Assembly (NCBI GenBank): GCA_015490695.1
Contig: WFXK01000238.1
Location: forward strand, 1-9,957
Direction of reading: 5' to 3'
Source of the DNA: Bacteroidota bacterium
Lineage (GTDB): Bacteria > Bacteroidota > Bacteroidia > SpSt-205 > S141-50
DNA length: 9,957 nucleotides
In this document: positions 1 through 6,638 of the stretch, piece after piece
How positions within the stretch are numbered: position 1 is the first letter of the stretch
Layout: each line of letters starts with the position of its first letter
Made by a program: the position numbers and the translations under genes
Notes under the pieces: generated by a model
Databases searched by the model: none
What the model saw: only the letters and a program-made list of their open reading frames with translations
Told to the model about the DNA's origin: nothing

Positions 1-136
1 GAAGTACTCTTTGTTTCTTGTTGGTTGTGATGAAGGGTTTTTGCAAGAAGTTTTTTAGCGGGAATAGATGAAATAGTTTGTGGGGTTGGATACCAGTAGG
101 CTTTTTGTTGGTGGTTTTCTGGCTTTGTGGCGCCAT
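1..136 (-). CDS. 5' end of a leftward gene, truncated by the window edge; function unknown
   Basis: Reading leftward from an ATG at 136-134, 45 codons stay open to the left edge. An in-frame TAA lies upstream at 154-152, so the ATG at 136 is the first good start. The visible N-terminus begins MAPQSQKTTNKKP. It is rich in Lys, Gln and Thr, hydrophilic and basic, and ends KKQRVL at the edge. A plausible promoter facing the same way lies at 202-232. A basic cytosolic tail ahead of a membrane segment, as in FtsK-type DNA translocases of this phylum, would fit, but that is a guess from composition only. It is divergent from gmhA, with 120 bp between the two starts. The ORF is short and no family is recognised, so it could be a chance reading frame. 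Confidence 0.4.
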   Translation of the reverse strand, partial: MAPQSQKTTNKKPTGIQPHKLFHLFPLKNFLQKPFITTNKKQRVL

Positions 137-201
137 GTAGCAATACTGTTGTTAGAAAAAATACAATTACGTAGCGCATACACCTTTTTATTTTGGCGTG
201 G

Positions 202-232
202 CGAATATAGAAAACGTTCCTCAAATACCAAA
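202..232 (-). promoter_or_regulatory. candidate Bacteroidota-type promoter for the leftward edge gene
   Basis: On the minus strand TTTG (232-229) is followed after exactly 19 bases by TATATTCG (209-202). This matches the Bacteroidota -7 consensus TAnnTTTG in all but one fixed position. Transcription would start near 197, leaving a leader of about 60 nt before the ATG at 136. I found no equally good promoter on the plus strand for gmhA in bases 1-256. The match is by eye, and the motif is short enough to occur by chance. Confidence 0.35.
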
Positions 233-256
233 AACTTTTCTCATTTTTGCCTTCCA

Positions 257-844
257 ATGCAGTGGGAAAAGCAGCTGTTGGAGCAGATTCAAGAGATGGA
301 ACGGCTTATTCAGTTCTTAAAGACACCTTCTACCTTGACTCAGTTAAATGCGATTGCGCAGGCGCTGACACAACGCTTAAAACAAGGTGGAAAAATCTTT
401 ACTTGTGGAAACGGTGGTTCTATGTGTGATGCCATGCACTTTGCTGAGGAATTAACAGGTAGATTCCGAGAAGATAGGCTTCCTTTAGCGGCAATTGCTA
501 TTAGCGACCCCTCTCACCTTACTTGCGTTGCAAACGACTACGGCTACGATAAGGTCTTTGAACGCTATATCGCAGGAGTTGCCACGGAAAAAGATGCTTT
601 GATTGCTATTTCTACCAGTGGCAATAGTCCAAACGTTCTTAATGCAGCTCAAATGGCAAAAACAAAAAACATGTTAGTTGTAGGACTTACAGGAAAAACA
701 GGGGGTAAGTTAGCGCCGTTGTGCGACTATGCCATTATCGTTCCTCACCACGACTACGCAGACCGCATCCAAGAAATTCATATTAAATGCCTTCATCTAA
801 TCATCTACCTTATAGAACGTTATTATGAAGAAATTACTGGCTAA
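257..844 (+). CDS. gmhA: phosphoheptose isomerase (sedoheptulose 7-phosphate isomerase) GmhA
   Basis: This cytosolic SIS-domain enzyme converts sedoheptulose 7-phosphate to D-glycero-D-manno-heptose 7-phosphate, the first step toward ADP-heptose for the LPS core. With the start at ATG 257 the protein is 195 residues, close to the 192 of E. coli GmhA. The known zinc ligands then fall at the E. coli numbers: His61, Glu65, Gln172 and His180. Other family marks are CGNGGS (50-55), DAMHFAEELTGR (58-69), the phosphate-binding STSGNS (119-124), LTGKTGGK (144-151) and ADRIQEIHIK (168-177). The frame stays open upstream to a GTG at 80, but that would add 59 residues with no family similarity and overlap the divergent gene, so I reject it. 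No Shine-Dalgarno is seen. Position 56 is Met where E. coli has His, next to the active-site loop. It is the first gene of the rightward block, 12 bp before the aminotransferase gene. Confidence 0.95.
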   Translation: MQWEKQLLEQIQEMERLIQFLKTPSTLTQLNAIAQALTQRLKQGGKIFTCGNGGSMCDAMHFAEELTGRFREDRLPLAAIAISDPSHLTCVANDYGYDKVFERYIAGVATEKDALIAISTSGNSPNVLNAAQMAKTKNMLVVGLTGKTGGKLAPLCDYAIIVPHHDYADRIQEIHIKCLHLIIYLIERYYEEITG

Positions 845-856
845 ATCAACGTACGT

Positions 857-2065
857 ATGTACATAATACCATTACTATCTAAAAGAGTTCAGCAACTGCA
901 ACCTTCGGCTACCTTAGCCATGGCAAAAAAAGCAAGAGAGCTAAAAGCAAAAGGCTATGATGTTTTGTCCCTATCCTTAGGAGAACCCGACTTTAACACA
1001 CCCCAACCCATAAAAAACGCTGCTATTGAAGCTATTGAGCAAAATTTTACCCATTATCCTCCTGTTGCAGGCATCCAAGAACTTAGAGAAACCGTAGCGC
1101 ATTACTTTAGTCAACGCTATAAAACTACTATAGAACCCCAACAAGTTATCGTAACAACGGGAGCAAAACAAGCCATCATCAATGTTTTTTTAGCCTTATT
1201 GAATCCAGGCGATGAGGTTTTACTGCCTGTTCCCTATTGGGTTTCTTATTATCCGATGTTACAAATGGCACAAGCACAAGTTCGTTTTATTCCTACAACT
1301 ATAGAAAACCAGTTTAAAGTAACTCCTGAACAATTAGAACGTTATTTGACTATTAAAACCCGTTTACTTATCTTAAATTCTCCGAATAATCCGACAGGTT
1401 CGGTTTACACTCAAGAGGAAATAAGTCAATTAGCTGAAGTGTTGGAAAAGTTCCCTCACGTTTTTATTCTCAGTGATGAGATTTATGATTTGATTTGGTT
1501 TGATGCTTTACCGGGTTCATGGATGCGGGAGGAGCGTTTAAGATGGAGAGTGATTTTAATTCATGGAGTTAGTAAAGCGTTTGCCATGACAGGCTGGCGT
1601 ATTGGTTTTGCTATAGGACTGCCAGAGCTTATTGAAGGTTGTGAACGTATTCAAGGACAATTTACTTCGGGTGCTTGTCATATTAGTCAAAAAGCTGCTG
1701 TGGCTGCCTTCAAAAAAAGCCTTCAAGACGCAGAAAACATGCGAAAAACTTTCCAACAACGAAGAGACTTTGTTGTGGATTTTATAAAAAAACATCTTCC
1801 TCAATGGCGTTTTGCCACACCTCAAGGTGCTTTCTATTTGTACCCCGATGTTCAATGGTATTTTGGAAGACGAAGTCCTAAGGGACGTTTATTAAATAAC
1901 AACGACGATTTAGTAGAAGCGCTATTGGAAGAAGCGCATGTGGCTGTTGTTTCAGGAAGCGGATTTGGTACAAAAGAACATATTCGTTTGTCTTTTGCTG
2001 CCAGCCAAGAAACCTTACAAAAAGCATTAGAACGTATAAAAATATTCACCGATGGATGTCGCTAA
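857..2065 (+). CDS. class I PLP-dependent aspartate-type aminotransferase (subgroup Ib)
   Basis: The protein is a 402-residue fold type I aminotransferase, probably transferring the amino group between aspartate and 2-oxoglutarate in the cytosol. Visible landmarks in order are LSLGEPDFNTP (39-49), TTGAKQAI (100-107), PVPYWVSY (124-131), NSPNNPTG (174-181, with the PLP-contacting Asn178), SDEIYD (206-211, with Asp207 and Tyr210), SKAFAMTGWRIGF (239-251, with Lys240 as the Schiff-base lysine) and HIRLSFA (375-381, with Arg377 binding the substrate carboxylate). The SKAFAMTGWRIG block is typical of the Thermus-like Ib aspartate aminotransferases. Some members of this subgroup also accept prephenate or aromatic substrates, so exact specificity is uncertain. 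It starts 12 bp after gmhA without a Shine-Dalgarno, and its end overlaps the heptose kinase gene by 14 bp. It has no obvious role in heptose synthesis and is probably a metabolic passenger in the operon. Confidence 0.92.
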   Translation: MYIIPLLSKRVQQLQPSATLAMAKKARELKAKGYDVLSLSLGEPDFNTPQPIKNAAIEAIEQNFTHYPPVAGIQELRETVAHYFSQRYKTTIEPQQVIVTTGAKQAIINVFLALLNPGDEVLLPVPYWVSYYPMLQMAQAQVRFIPTTIENQFKVTPEQLERYLTIKTRLLILNSPNNPTGSVYTQEEISQLAEVLEKFPHVFILSDEIYDLIWFDALPGSWMREERLRWRVILIHGVSKAFAMTGWRIGFAIGLPELIEGCERIQGQFTSGACHISQKAAVAAFKKSLQDAENMRKTFQQRRDFVVDFIKKHLPQWRFATPQGAFYLYPDVQWYFGRRSPKGRLLNNNDDLVEALLEEAHVAVVSGSGFGTKEHIRLSFAASQETLQKALERIKIFTDGCR

Positions 2066-3041
2066 GGAATTTTTTGAACGTATTGCAGGGAAATACGTTT
2101 TAGTAGTAGGCGATTTAATGTTGGACCGTTATTTATGGGGTAGGGTAGAGCGCATTTCTCCAGAAGCCCCTGTCCCTATCGTAGAAATAGAAAAAGAGGA
2201 AAACCGCTTAGGAGGAGCAGCAAACGTAGCATTAAATCTAAAGTCTTTGGGATTACAGCCTATTCTTTGTGGAACGCTCGGCATAGATGGCGCTGCGCAA
2301 CACTTCCAACAACTTATGCAACAACAACAACTCCTTACGCACGGCTTAATCGCTATCCCCAATAAACCCACTACCATCAAAATCCGTATTATCGGAAACC
2401 ATCAACAAATGCTACGAGTAGATAAAGAAGATAAATCGCCCTTAGATGAACAAATGACAGCAATGTTCTTAAAAAACACTTTTCAACTTTTTACTTCCTA
2501 TCCTGTGGAGGCAATCGTTATAGAAGATTACAATAAAGGGGTTTTGACTTTAAAAGTGATACAGGCGTTATTGCAAAAGGCGAAAGAGAAAGGAATTCCG
2601 GTATTGGTAGACCCGAAATACTATCATTTTTTTGATTATGGGGGTTGCACGTTATTTAAGCCGAATTTAAGTGAATTAAGCAGGGCGTTGTCGCAACGTT
2701 TATCGCCTGAAGGATTAGAAGAAATCCTTTCTGCTATTCAACAACTTAGGAAGCGTATGCCGCACGATATTTCTGTCGTTACCTTAGGAGAGTATGGAAT
2801 GGTGGTCTATGAAGATGGGCGTTATGAACACATTCCTGCTCATTACCGAGAGGTAGTAGATGTGTCGGGGGCAGGCGATACGGTCATCAGTGTGCTTACC
2901 GCCGCGTTATTAGCCCAATGGGATGCCTTTAAAGCCGCAGCTTTGGCAAATTTAGCAGGAGGAATCGTCTGTGAAAGCGTAGGCGTCGTTCCCATCACTA
3001 AAGAACGCTTGGAAAAAGAGATGAAAAAAATCTTTGCATGA
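2052..3041 (+). CDS. hldA: D-glycero-beta-D-manno-heptose-7-phosphate kinase, stand-alone (HldA / RfaE1 type)
   Basis: This PfkB/ribokinase-family enzyme phosphorylates heptose 7-phosphate at C1 to the 1,7-bisphosphate, the step after GmhA. Its 329 residues match only the N-terminal kinase half of E. coli HldE. The C-terminal nucleotidyltransferase domain is absent, so HldC activity must be encoded elsewhere. Landmarks: DLMLDRYLWG (21-30), RISPEAPVPIV (34-44), RLGGAANVALNL (52-63, the substrate-binding glycines and Asn58), VDPK (186-189), KPNLSE (203-208) and the signature DVSGAGDTVI (270-279), in which Asp276 is the catalytic base. A short Gln-rich stretch (residues 86-93) lies in a variable part. 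The gene begins inside the last codons of the aminotransferase gene (14 bp overlap), and its TGA overlaps the next ATG as ATGA. Other PfkB sugar kinases are possible in principle, but the N-terminal signature and gmhA in the same block make HldA much the best call. Confidence 0.9.
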   Translation: MDVAKEFFERIAGKYVLVVGDLMLDRYLWGRVERISPEAPVPIVEIEKEENRLGGAANVALNLKSLGLQPILCGTLGIDGAAQHFQQLMQQQQLLTHGLIAIPNKPTTIKIRIIGNHQQMLRVDKEDKSPLDEQMTAMFLKNTFQLFTSYPVEAIVIEDYNKGVLTLKVIQALLQKAKEKGIPVLVDPKYYHFFDYGGCTLFKPNLSELSRALSQRLSPEGLEEILSAIQQLRKRMPHDISVVTLGEYGMVVYEDGRYEHIPAHYREVVDVSGAGDTVISVLTAALLAQWDAFKAAALANLAGGIVCESVGVVPITKERLEKEMKKIFA

Positions 3042-4246
3042 AGCTGTTATGGCGTTTAGCCTTTAGTAATAGTGTTCCTGGCTATCGCTTAATGCGCCGC
3101 TTTGCTTTTATAACCATTACTATCGCCATAGCTGCTATCCATATCGCATGGAGTATCGCTCAAGCTTTTGAAAAAAACATTGTTAGTAAATTAACTGCTT
3201 TTGTTGGGCAAATTCAAATTACTGCATACCTCCCTGAAGCAACTGACTCCATTGTACCTATCCCCTATCCTTTGCAAGCAGTAGAACAACTAAAAAACCA
3301 ATTAGAGAGCCGTTTACAAGTAACTCCTTACGTGCAGATTGCTGGTTTAGCCCGTGGTGCAGAAGGCAATGAACCCATTGTCGTTAAAGGCGTCCATCAA
3401 TGGAAAAAAAACTTGTTCCCTTTAGTCAAAGGGCGCTATCCAGACTTCCATAGCAACAAAAAAGAAATCCTTATTTCAGAGCTCTTGGCTCGGCGATTAA
3501 AAGTAGATACAGGGGCGAAACTCATTACTTATTTTTTAAGTCGGCAGGGAAAGATTAAAGCACGGGCTTTTAAAATCACGGGTATTTATCAAACTTACTT
3601 GTACGAGTTAGATGAGCAAATGACTTTTGCTCCCTTGAGGGTAGTACAGCGGCTTTTGCGTTTGGATAGTTCAGAAGTAGAAGGGTATGAATTATTATTT
3701 CCTTATGCGATGGATAGTAAAGCATTACAAGAAAAGGCTCGGATAGTAAACCGCATGATTCCTCATGATTTACAAGCCCGTAGCGCATTTGAACGCTTTC
3801 CCCATCTGTTTGAATGGCTCCACATGCAAAAACAAAATACCCATTTTATTTTTTTGTTAATGTGGATAGTGGTGTTTATGAACCTTGCAAGCACTTTGCT
3901 GATTTTTATTTTAGAGCGAAGTAATCATTTTGGTTTGTTGAAAGCCTTAGGAGCAACCCGTAAACAATTACAACGGTGGATTTTAGGGATTGGTTCTTTA
4001 CTTTATGTGCAAGGTTGGTTTTGGGGAAGCCTCTTAGCCATCGTTTTGCTTTTTATTCAGCAACAATGGAAGCTTATTCGTTTGAATCCTGAAATGTATT
4101 TTATAGATAGCGTTCCTGTTTCTTGGGATTTTATGGCGTTCTTGGTTATAGATATACTTTTTTATTTTGCTTTGATGGTTGCATTAGTGCTTCCGACGTG
4201 GTTTGTAAGGCGTTTGTCAGCAGCCGATTTGTTACGCCGTCAATAA
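3038..4246 (+). CDS. LolC/LolE-type ABC transporter permease (FtsX domain)
   Basis: This 402-residue inner-membrane protein has the MacB/LolCE layout: one N-terminal membrane segment (about 22-42), a large periplasmic domain (about 43-268), then three C-terminal segments (about 269-292, 314-340 and 365-388). The cytoplasmic loop ERSNHFGLLKALGATRKQL (293-311) is the conserved FtsX-domain coupling motif that contacts the ATPase. The sequence YFIDSVPV (354-361) before the last segment also resembles LolC/LolE. Length agrees with E. coli LolC (399) and LolE (414). The expected role is extraction of lipoproteins from the inner membrane toward the outer membrane, with a LolD-type ATPase. No ATPase and no second permease lie in this window. 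Its ATG overlaps the hldA stop by 4 bp (ATGA), which points to coupled translation. Another FtsX-type exporter is possible, since substrate cannot be read from sequence. Confidence 0.85.
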   Translation: MKLLWRLAFSNSVPGYRLMRRFAFITITIAIAAIHIAWSIAQAFEKNIVSKLTAFVGQIQITAYLPEATDSIVPIPYPLQAVEQLKNQLESRLQVTPYVQIAGLARGAEGNEPIVVKGVHQWKKNLFPLVKGRYPDFHSNKKEILISELLARRLKVDTGAKLITYFLSRQGKIKARAFKITGIYQTYLYELDEQMTFAPLRVVQRLLRLDSSEVEGYELLFPYAMDSKALQEKARIVNRMIPHDLQARSAFERFPHLFEWLHMQKQNTHFIFLLMWIVVFMNLASTLLIFILERSNHFGLLKALGATRKQLQRWILGIGSLLYVQGWFWGSLLAIVLLFIQQQWKLIRLNPEMYFIDSVPVSWDFMAFLVIDILFYFALMVALVLPTWFVRRLSAADLLRRQ

Positions 4247-4264
4247 AATTATAAACTTGCTGCC

Positions 4265-4996
4265 ATGTTGCTGAAAGATAAAGTTGCTATTGTAACAGGG
4301 GGCACACGAGGAATCGGTAAAGCCATTGTAGAAGCTTTTGTCCGTGAAGGTGCAAAAGTTGTCTTTACCTACGCAGGCTCTCACGAAAAAGCTAAAGAGC
4401 TGGAAAACCAATATAAAAATCAAGTGCTTGCTGTACAAGCCGACGTAAAAGACTTTGAAAAAGCGCAAGAGGTCGTTGAAAAAACAGTAGAGACCTTTGG
4501 TGGTTTAGAGATTGTAGTGAATAACGCAGGTATCACAAGAGATAATTTACTGCTTCGTATGACGCCAGAACAATGGCATGAAGTGTTGGAAACAAACTTA
4601 ACAGGGGTGTTTAACTATACCAAAGCGGCTTTGCGGGTGATGTTAAGAGCCCGCAAAGGGGTGTTTATTAACTTAAGTTCTGTGGTTGGTTTAGGGGGTA
4701 ATGCTGGACAGGCTAACTATGCAGCAGCCAAAAGCGGTATTATCGCTTTTACGAAATCGGTTGCTAAGGAACTGGGATCTCGCAATATCCGTGCGAATGT
4801 CGTTGCACCAGGGTTTATTGAAACAGAAATGACTGCCCAATTGCCTGAACAACAATTAAAACAGTGGTTAGAACAAATTCCTATGCGCCGAGCAGGGAAA
4901 CCGGAAGAAGTAGCCAGCGTATGTGTCTTTTTAGCCTCTGAAATGGCTTCTTATGTTTCTGGGGCAGTGATTGTCGTAGATGGTGCCATGCATTGA
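4265..4996 (+). CDS. fabG: 3-oxoacyl-[acyl-carrier-protein] reductase FabG (SDR family)
   Basis: This 243-residue classical short-chain dehydrogenase probably reduces 3-oxoacyl-ACP to 3-hydroxyacyl-ACP with NADPH in fatty-acid elongation. It shows the Rossmann glycine motif TGGTRGIG (11-18), NNAG (86-89), Asn111 in the ETNLTGVF stretch, Ser139 in INLSSVVG, and the catalytic pair Tyr152 and Lys156 in NYAAAK. PGFIETEMT (182-190), PMRRAGKPEEVA (206-217) and the end VVDGAMH follow the FabG pattern. Length equals that of E. coli FabG within one residue. SDR enzymes vary in substrate, so an acetoacetyl-CoA reductase or other ketoreductase role is possible, but similarity in these blocks favours FabG. 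It lies 18 bp after the permease gene with no promoter motif visible, so it is probably cotranscribed. It shares one base with the next start (TGATG). Confidence 0.9.
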   Translation: MLLKDKVAIVTGGTRGIGKAIVEAFVREGAKVVFTYAGSHEKAKELENQYKNQVLAVQADVKDFEKAQEVVEKTVETFGGLEIVVNNAGITRDNLLLRMTPEQWHEVLETNLTGVFNYTKAALRVMLRARKGVFINLSSVVGLGGNAGQANYAAAKSGIIAFTKSVAKELGSRNIRANVVAPGFIETEMTAQLPEQQLKQWLEQIPMRRAGKPEEVASVCVFLASEMASYVSGAVIVVDGAMH

Positions 4997-5418
4997 TGTT
5001 GAAGCTACAACAATATACAATAACCCTTCCTCCTTTCCCTCAAGGTTTACATTTAATCACAGAGTATGTAAAACAGGCTATTGAGCCTCTGCCCAAAGAA
5101 GGTTTGCTACATCTTTTTTTACAACATACTTCTGCTGCCTTAACCATCAACGAAAGCTATGACCCCGATGTCCGCAAGGACTTAGAAGCCGCATTAAAAC
5201 GGTTAGTACCAGAAAGCGAAGATTTATATGTGCACTTAGTAGAAGGTTTAGATGATGCGCCTGCCCATGTTAAGACCGCTTTAATCGGCGTACAACTATG
5301 GATTCCTATTCGTAATCATGCCTTAGCACTGGGGCGATGGCAAGGTATTTATCTATGGGAGTTTAGGAAAAATGCTTATGCAAGAACCATCATTGCAACG
5401 ATTATCGCTGCTTATTAA
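4996..5418 (+). CDS. YjbQ / UPF0047 family protein (secondary thiamine-phosphate synthase-like)
   Basis: The protein is a small cytosolic one of 140 residues. I start it at ATG 4996, which overlaps the fabG TGA as TGATG, rather than at the TTG three bases earlier. Family blocks are clear: HLFLQHTSAALTINESYDPDVRKDLE (residues 39-64, with His44 in the conserved HTSA), the stretch DDAPAHVKTAL (86-96, with His91), and IPIRNHALALGRWQGIYLWEFR (103-124). His44 and His91 sit in the conserved, probably metal-binding sites. E. coli YjbQ has been reported to have weak thiamine-phosphate synthase activity, but the physiological role of the family is not settled. The tail-to-head overlap with fabG suggests coupled translation rather than functional linkage. 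Its stop codon coincides with that of waaA on the other strand. Confidence 0.88.
   Translation: MLKLQQYTITLPPFPQGLHLITEYVKQAIEPLPKEGLLHLFLQHTSAALTINESYDPDVRKDLEAALKRLVPESEDLYVHLVEGLDDAPAHVKTALIGVQLWIPIRNHALALGRWQGIYLWEFRKNAYARTIIATIIAAY
5415..5418. other. shared TTAA carrying the stop codons of two convergent genes
   Basis: The palindrome TTAA holds the yjbQ stop on the plus strand (TAA at 5416-5418) and the waaA stop on the minus strand (TAA read 5417-5415). There is no intergenic base between the convergent operons and no room for an ordinary terminator between the genes. I saw no clear hairpin with a T-run immediately beyond the junction on either strand. Confidence 0.9.
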
Positions 5419-6638
5419 AGCAATTGCCTTTGTTGTAAAAAGTTATAAATAGTTTTCGTTGCCCCACTATGGCTTTGAATCCATTGCTGTAATTGTTTTT
5501 TTAGTCGCTCGTCAGGAGGTTTAAGCCATTTTTGGAGCGTTTTAACGTTCTTTACTACCGTGGCAAATCCTTCTTTTTGTAATTCAACAGCTTCTGGGAA
5601 AGTATGAAATCGTGGTCCAAAAGCTACGGGAACGCCGTAAACAACCGCTTCTAACACATTATGAATTCCTTTTTGAAAACCTCCACCAATATAGGCTAAA
5701 GTGGCGTAACGATATAAATACTTTAAAAATCCTATGTGGTCTATCACTAAAACAGAGCGCTCTTGAAGCAAATTACTCCTTTCTTGAACTTCTGAATAAA
5801 AAAGACTATTTGGAAAATGCTTTTGTATCCATGCGATTTGGGGTTTTTCAATAGAATGAGGAGCAATAATCAATTTCCATGTAGGAGGTAAATGCAGCTG
5901 TGATAATAAAACAATATCTTTTTCCCATGTGCTTCCTGCTATTAGTACGTGATGTCTCTGAATAAATTGTTCTATGATTGGGTCTTTCCATGGATGGTGT
6001 ACGTTTTGAAGTACGGTATCAAAACGGGTATCACCGGCAAAAGAAGCATTATTTTGGGCAAAATGTTTTTTATAAAGCGCTAAAGAGGTTTTGTCTTGAA
6101 AAAAAATATGGTATAATTTTTGCATTAAAGGTTGGTACCACAGGCGTAAGTGCTTGTGGTAGGGGAGGAGTCGTGCTGAAAAAACTATCGTTGGGATGCG
6201 ATGGCTGTAGGCTTGGTCAATAAGATGATACCATAATTCGTATTTAGCAATAAGGATAAGACGGGGTTGGAGAAGGTGTAGAAACGTTTTCATGTTTTTC
6301 ACTGTATCTAAGGGTAAATAAAAACTGCCTATTACACCTTTTTCTGGTTTATGGAACTGAAAGCCTGAGGGAGAAAAGAAAGAGACCACAATGGGCAGGG
6401 TAGGGTGGTGCCGATGGATGGTTTGAATAAGTGGACGGCATTGTTCGTATTCCCCTAAGGAAGCGGCATGAAATAAAATGGGTGCTTTCTTGCATTGCTG
6501 TCGTAACTTTTGAACCTCTGCTTGCCAATGCTTTCTCCCCTCAAGCCACCACTGCGCTTTTTTGTTCCCTAATAACGCTGCTGCCTTAATCGCTTGATGA
6601 TAAAGCGAAATGGCAGTATTGTATAATAAGACCTTCAT
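5415..6638 (-). CDS. waaA: 3-deoxy-D-manno-octulosonic acid (Kdo) transferase WaaA/KdtA
   Basis: This GT30-family glycosyltransferase adds Kdo from CMP-Kdo to the lipid A precursor at the cytoplasmic face of the inner membrane. The 407-residue protein opens with the usual LLYNTAISLYHQAIKAAALL membrane-associated helix (4-23) and EGRKHW (33-38). FHAASLGE (56-63) follows, with Glu63 as the likely catalytic base. Further marks are AKYELWYH (131-138), SARLL (154-158), GDTRFD (202-207), AGSTWEKD (234-241), APHS (259-262) and the donor-binding stretch AYIGGGFQKGIHNVLEA (315-331). Whether it adds one or more Kdo residues cannot be told. Its ATG overlaps the stop of the TPR-phosphatase gene by one base (TAATG on the minus strand), so it is probably translated from the same message. 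Its 3' end abuts yjbQ with no spacer. Confidence 0.94.
   Translation of the reverse strand: MKVLLYNTAISLYHQAIKAAALLGNKKAQWWLEGRKHWQAEVQKLRQQCKKAPILFHAASLGEYEQCRPLIQTIHRHHPTLPIVVSFFSPSGFQFHKPEKGVIGSFYLPLDTVKNMKTFLHLLQPRLILIAKYELWYHLIDQAYSHRIPTIVFSARLLPYHKHLRLWYQPLMQKLYHIFFQDKTSLALYKKHFAQNNASFAGDTRFDTVLQNVHHPWKDPIIEQFIQRHHVLIAGSTWEKDIVLLSQLHLPPTWKLIIAPHSIEKPQIAWIQKHFPNSLFYSEVQERSNLLQERSVLVIDHIGFLKYLYRYATLAYIGGGFQKGIHNVLEAVVYGVPVAFGPRFHTFPEAVELQKEGFATVVKNVKTLQKWLKPPDERLKKQLQQWIQSHSGATKTIYNFLQQRQLL

Noticed and set aside
242..249. CATTTTTG resembling a -7 element just before gmhA
   Set aside because: It lacks the first consensus T, has no TTTG or TTG at the right distance upstream, and would leave almost no leader.
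80..256. Upstream extension of gmhA to a GTG at 80 (59 extra residues)
   Set aside because: The extension has no GmhA similarity, overlaps the divergent frame and its promoter, and starting at 257 reproduces the E. coli numbering of the zinc ligands exactly.
849..862. Palindrome-like ACGTACGTATGTAC around the aminotransferase start
   Set aside because: The symmetry is imperfect and short, and it falls in a 12-bp gap inside an operon; there is nothing to support an operator.
1556..2049. Leftward open frames opposite the aminotransferase gene
   Set aside because: They are antisense shadows; the plus-strand frame has a full set of family motifs through the same region.
2319..2330. CAA trinucleotide repeat (four units)
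   Set aside because: It encodes part of a short Gln-rich stretch in a variable part of the heptose kinase; it is too short and in frame, so not a notable repeat.
5612..6223. Rightward open frames (5612-5854 and 5978-6223) opposite waaA
   Set aside because: They lie wholly antisense to a well-supported waaA, and their translations show no recognisable domain.
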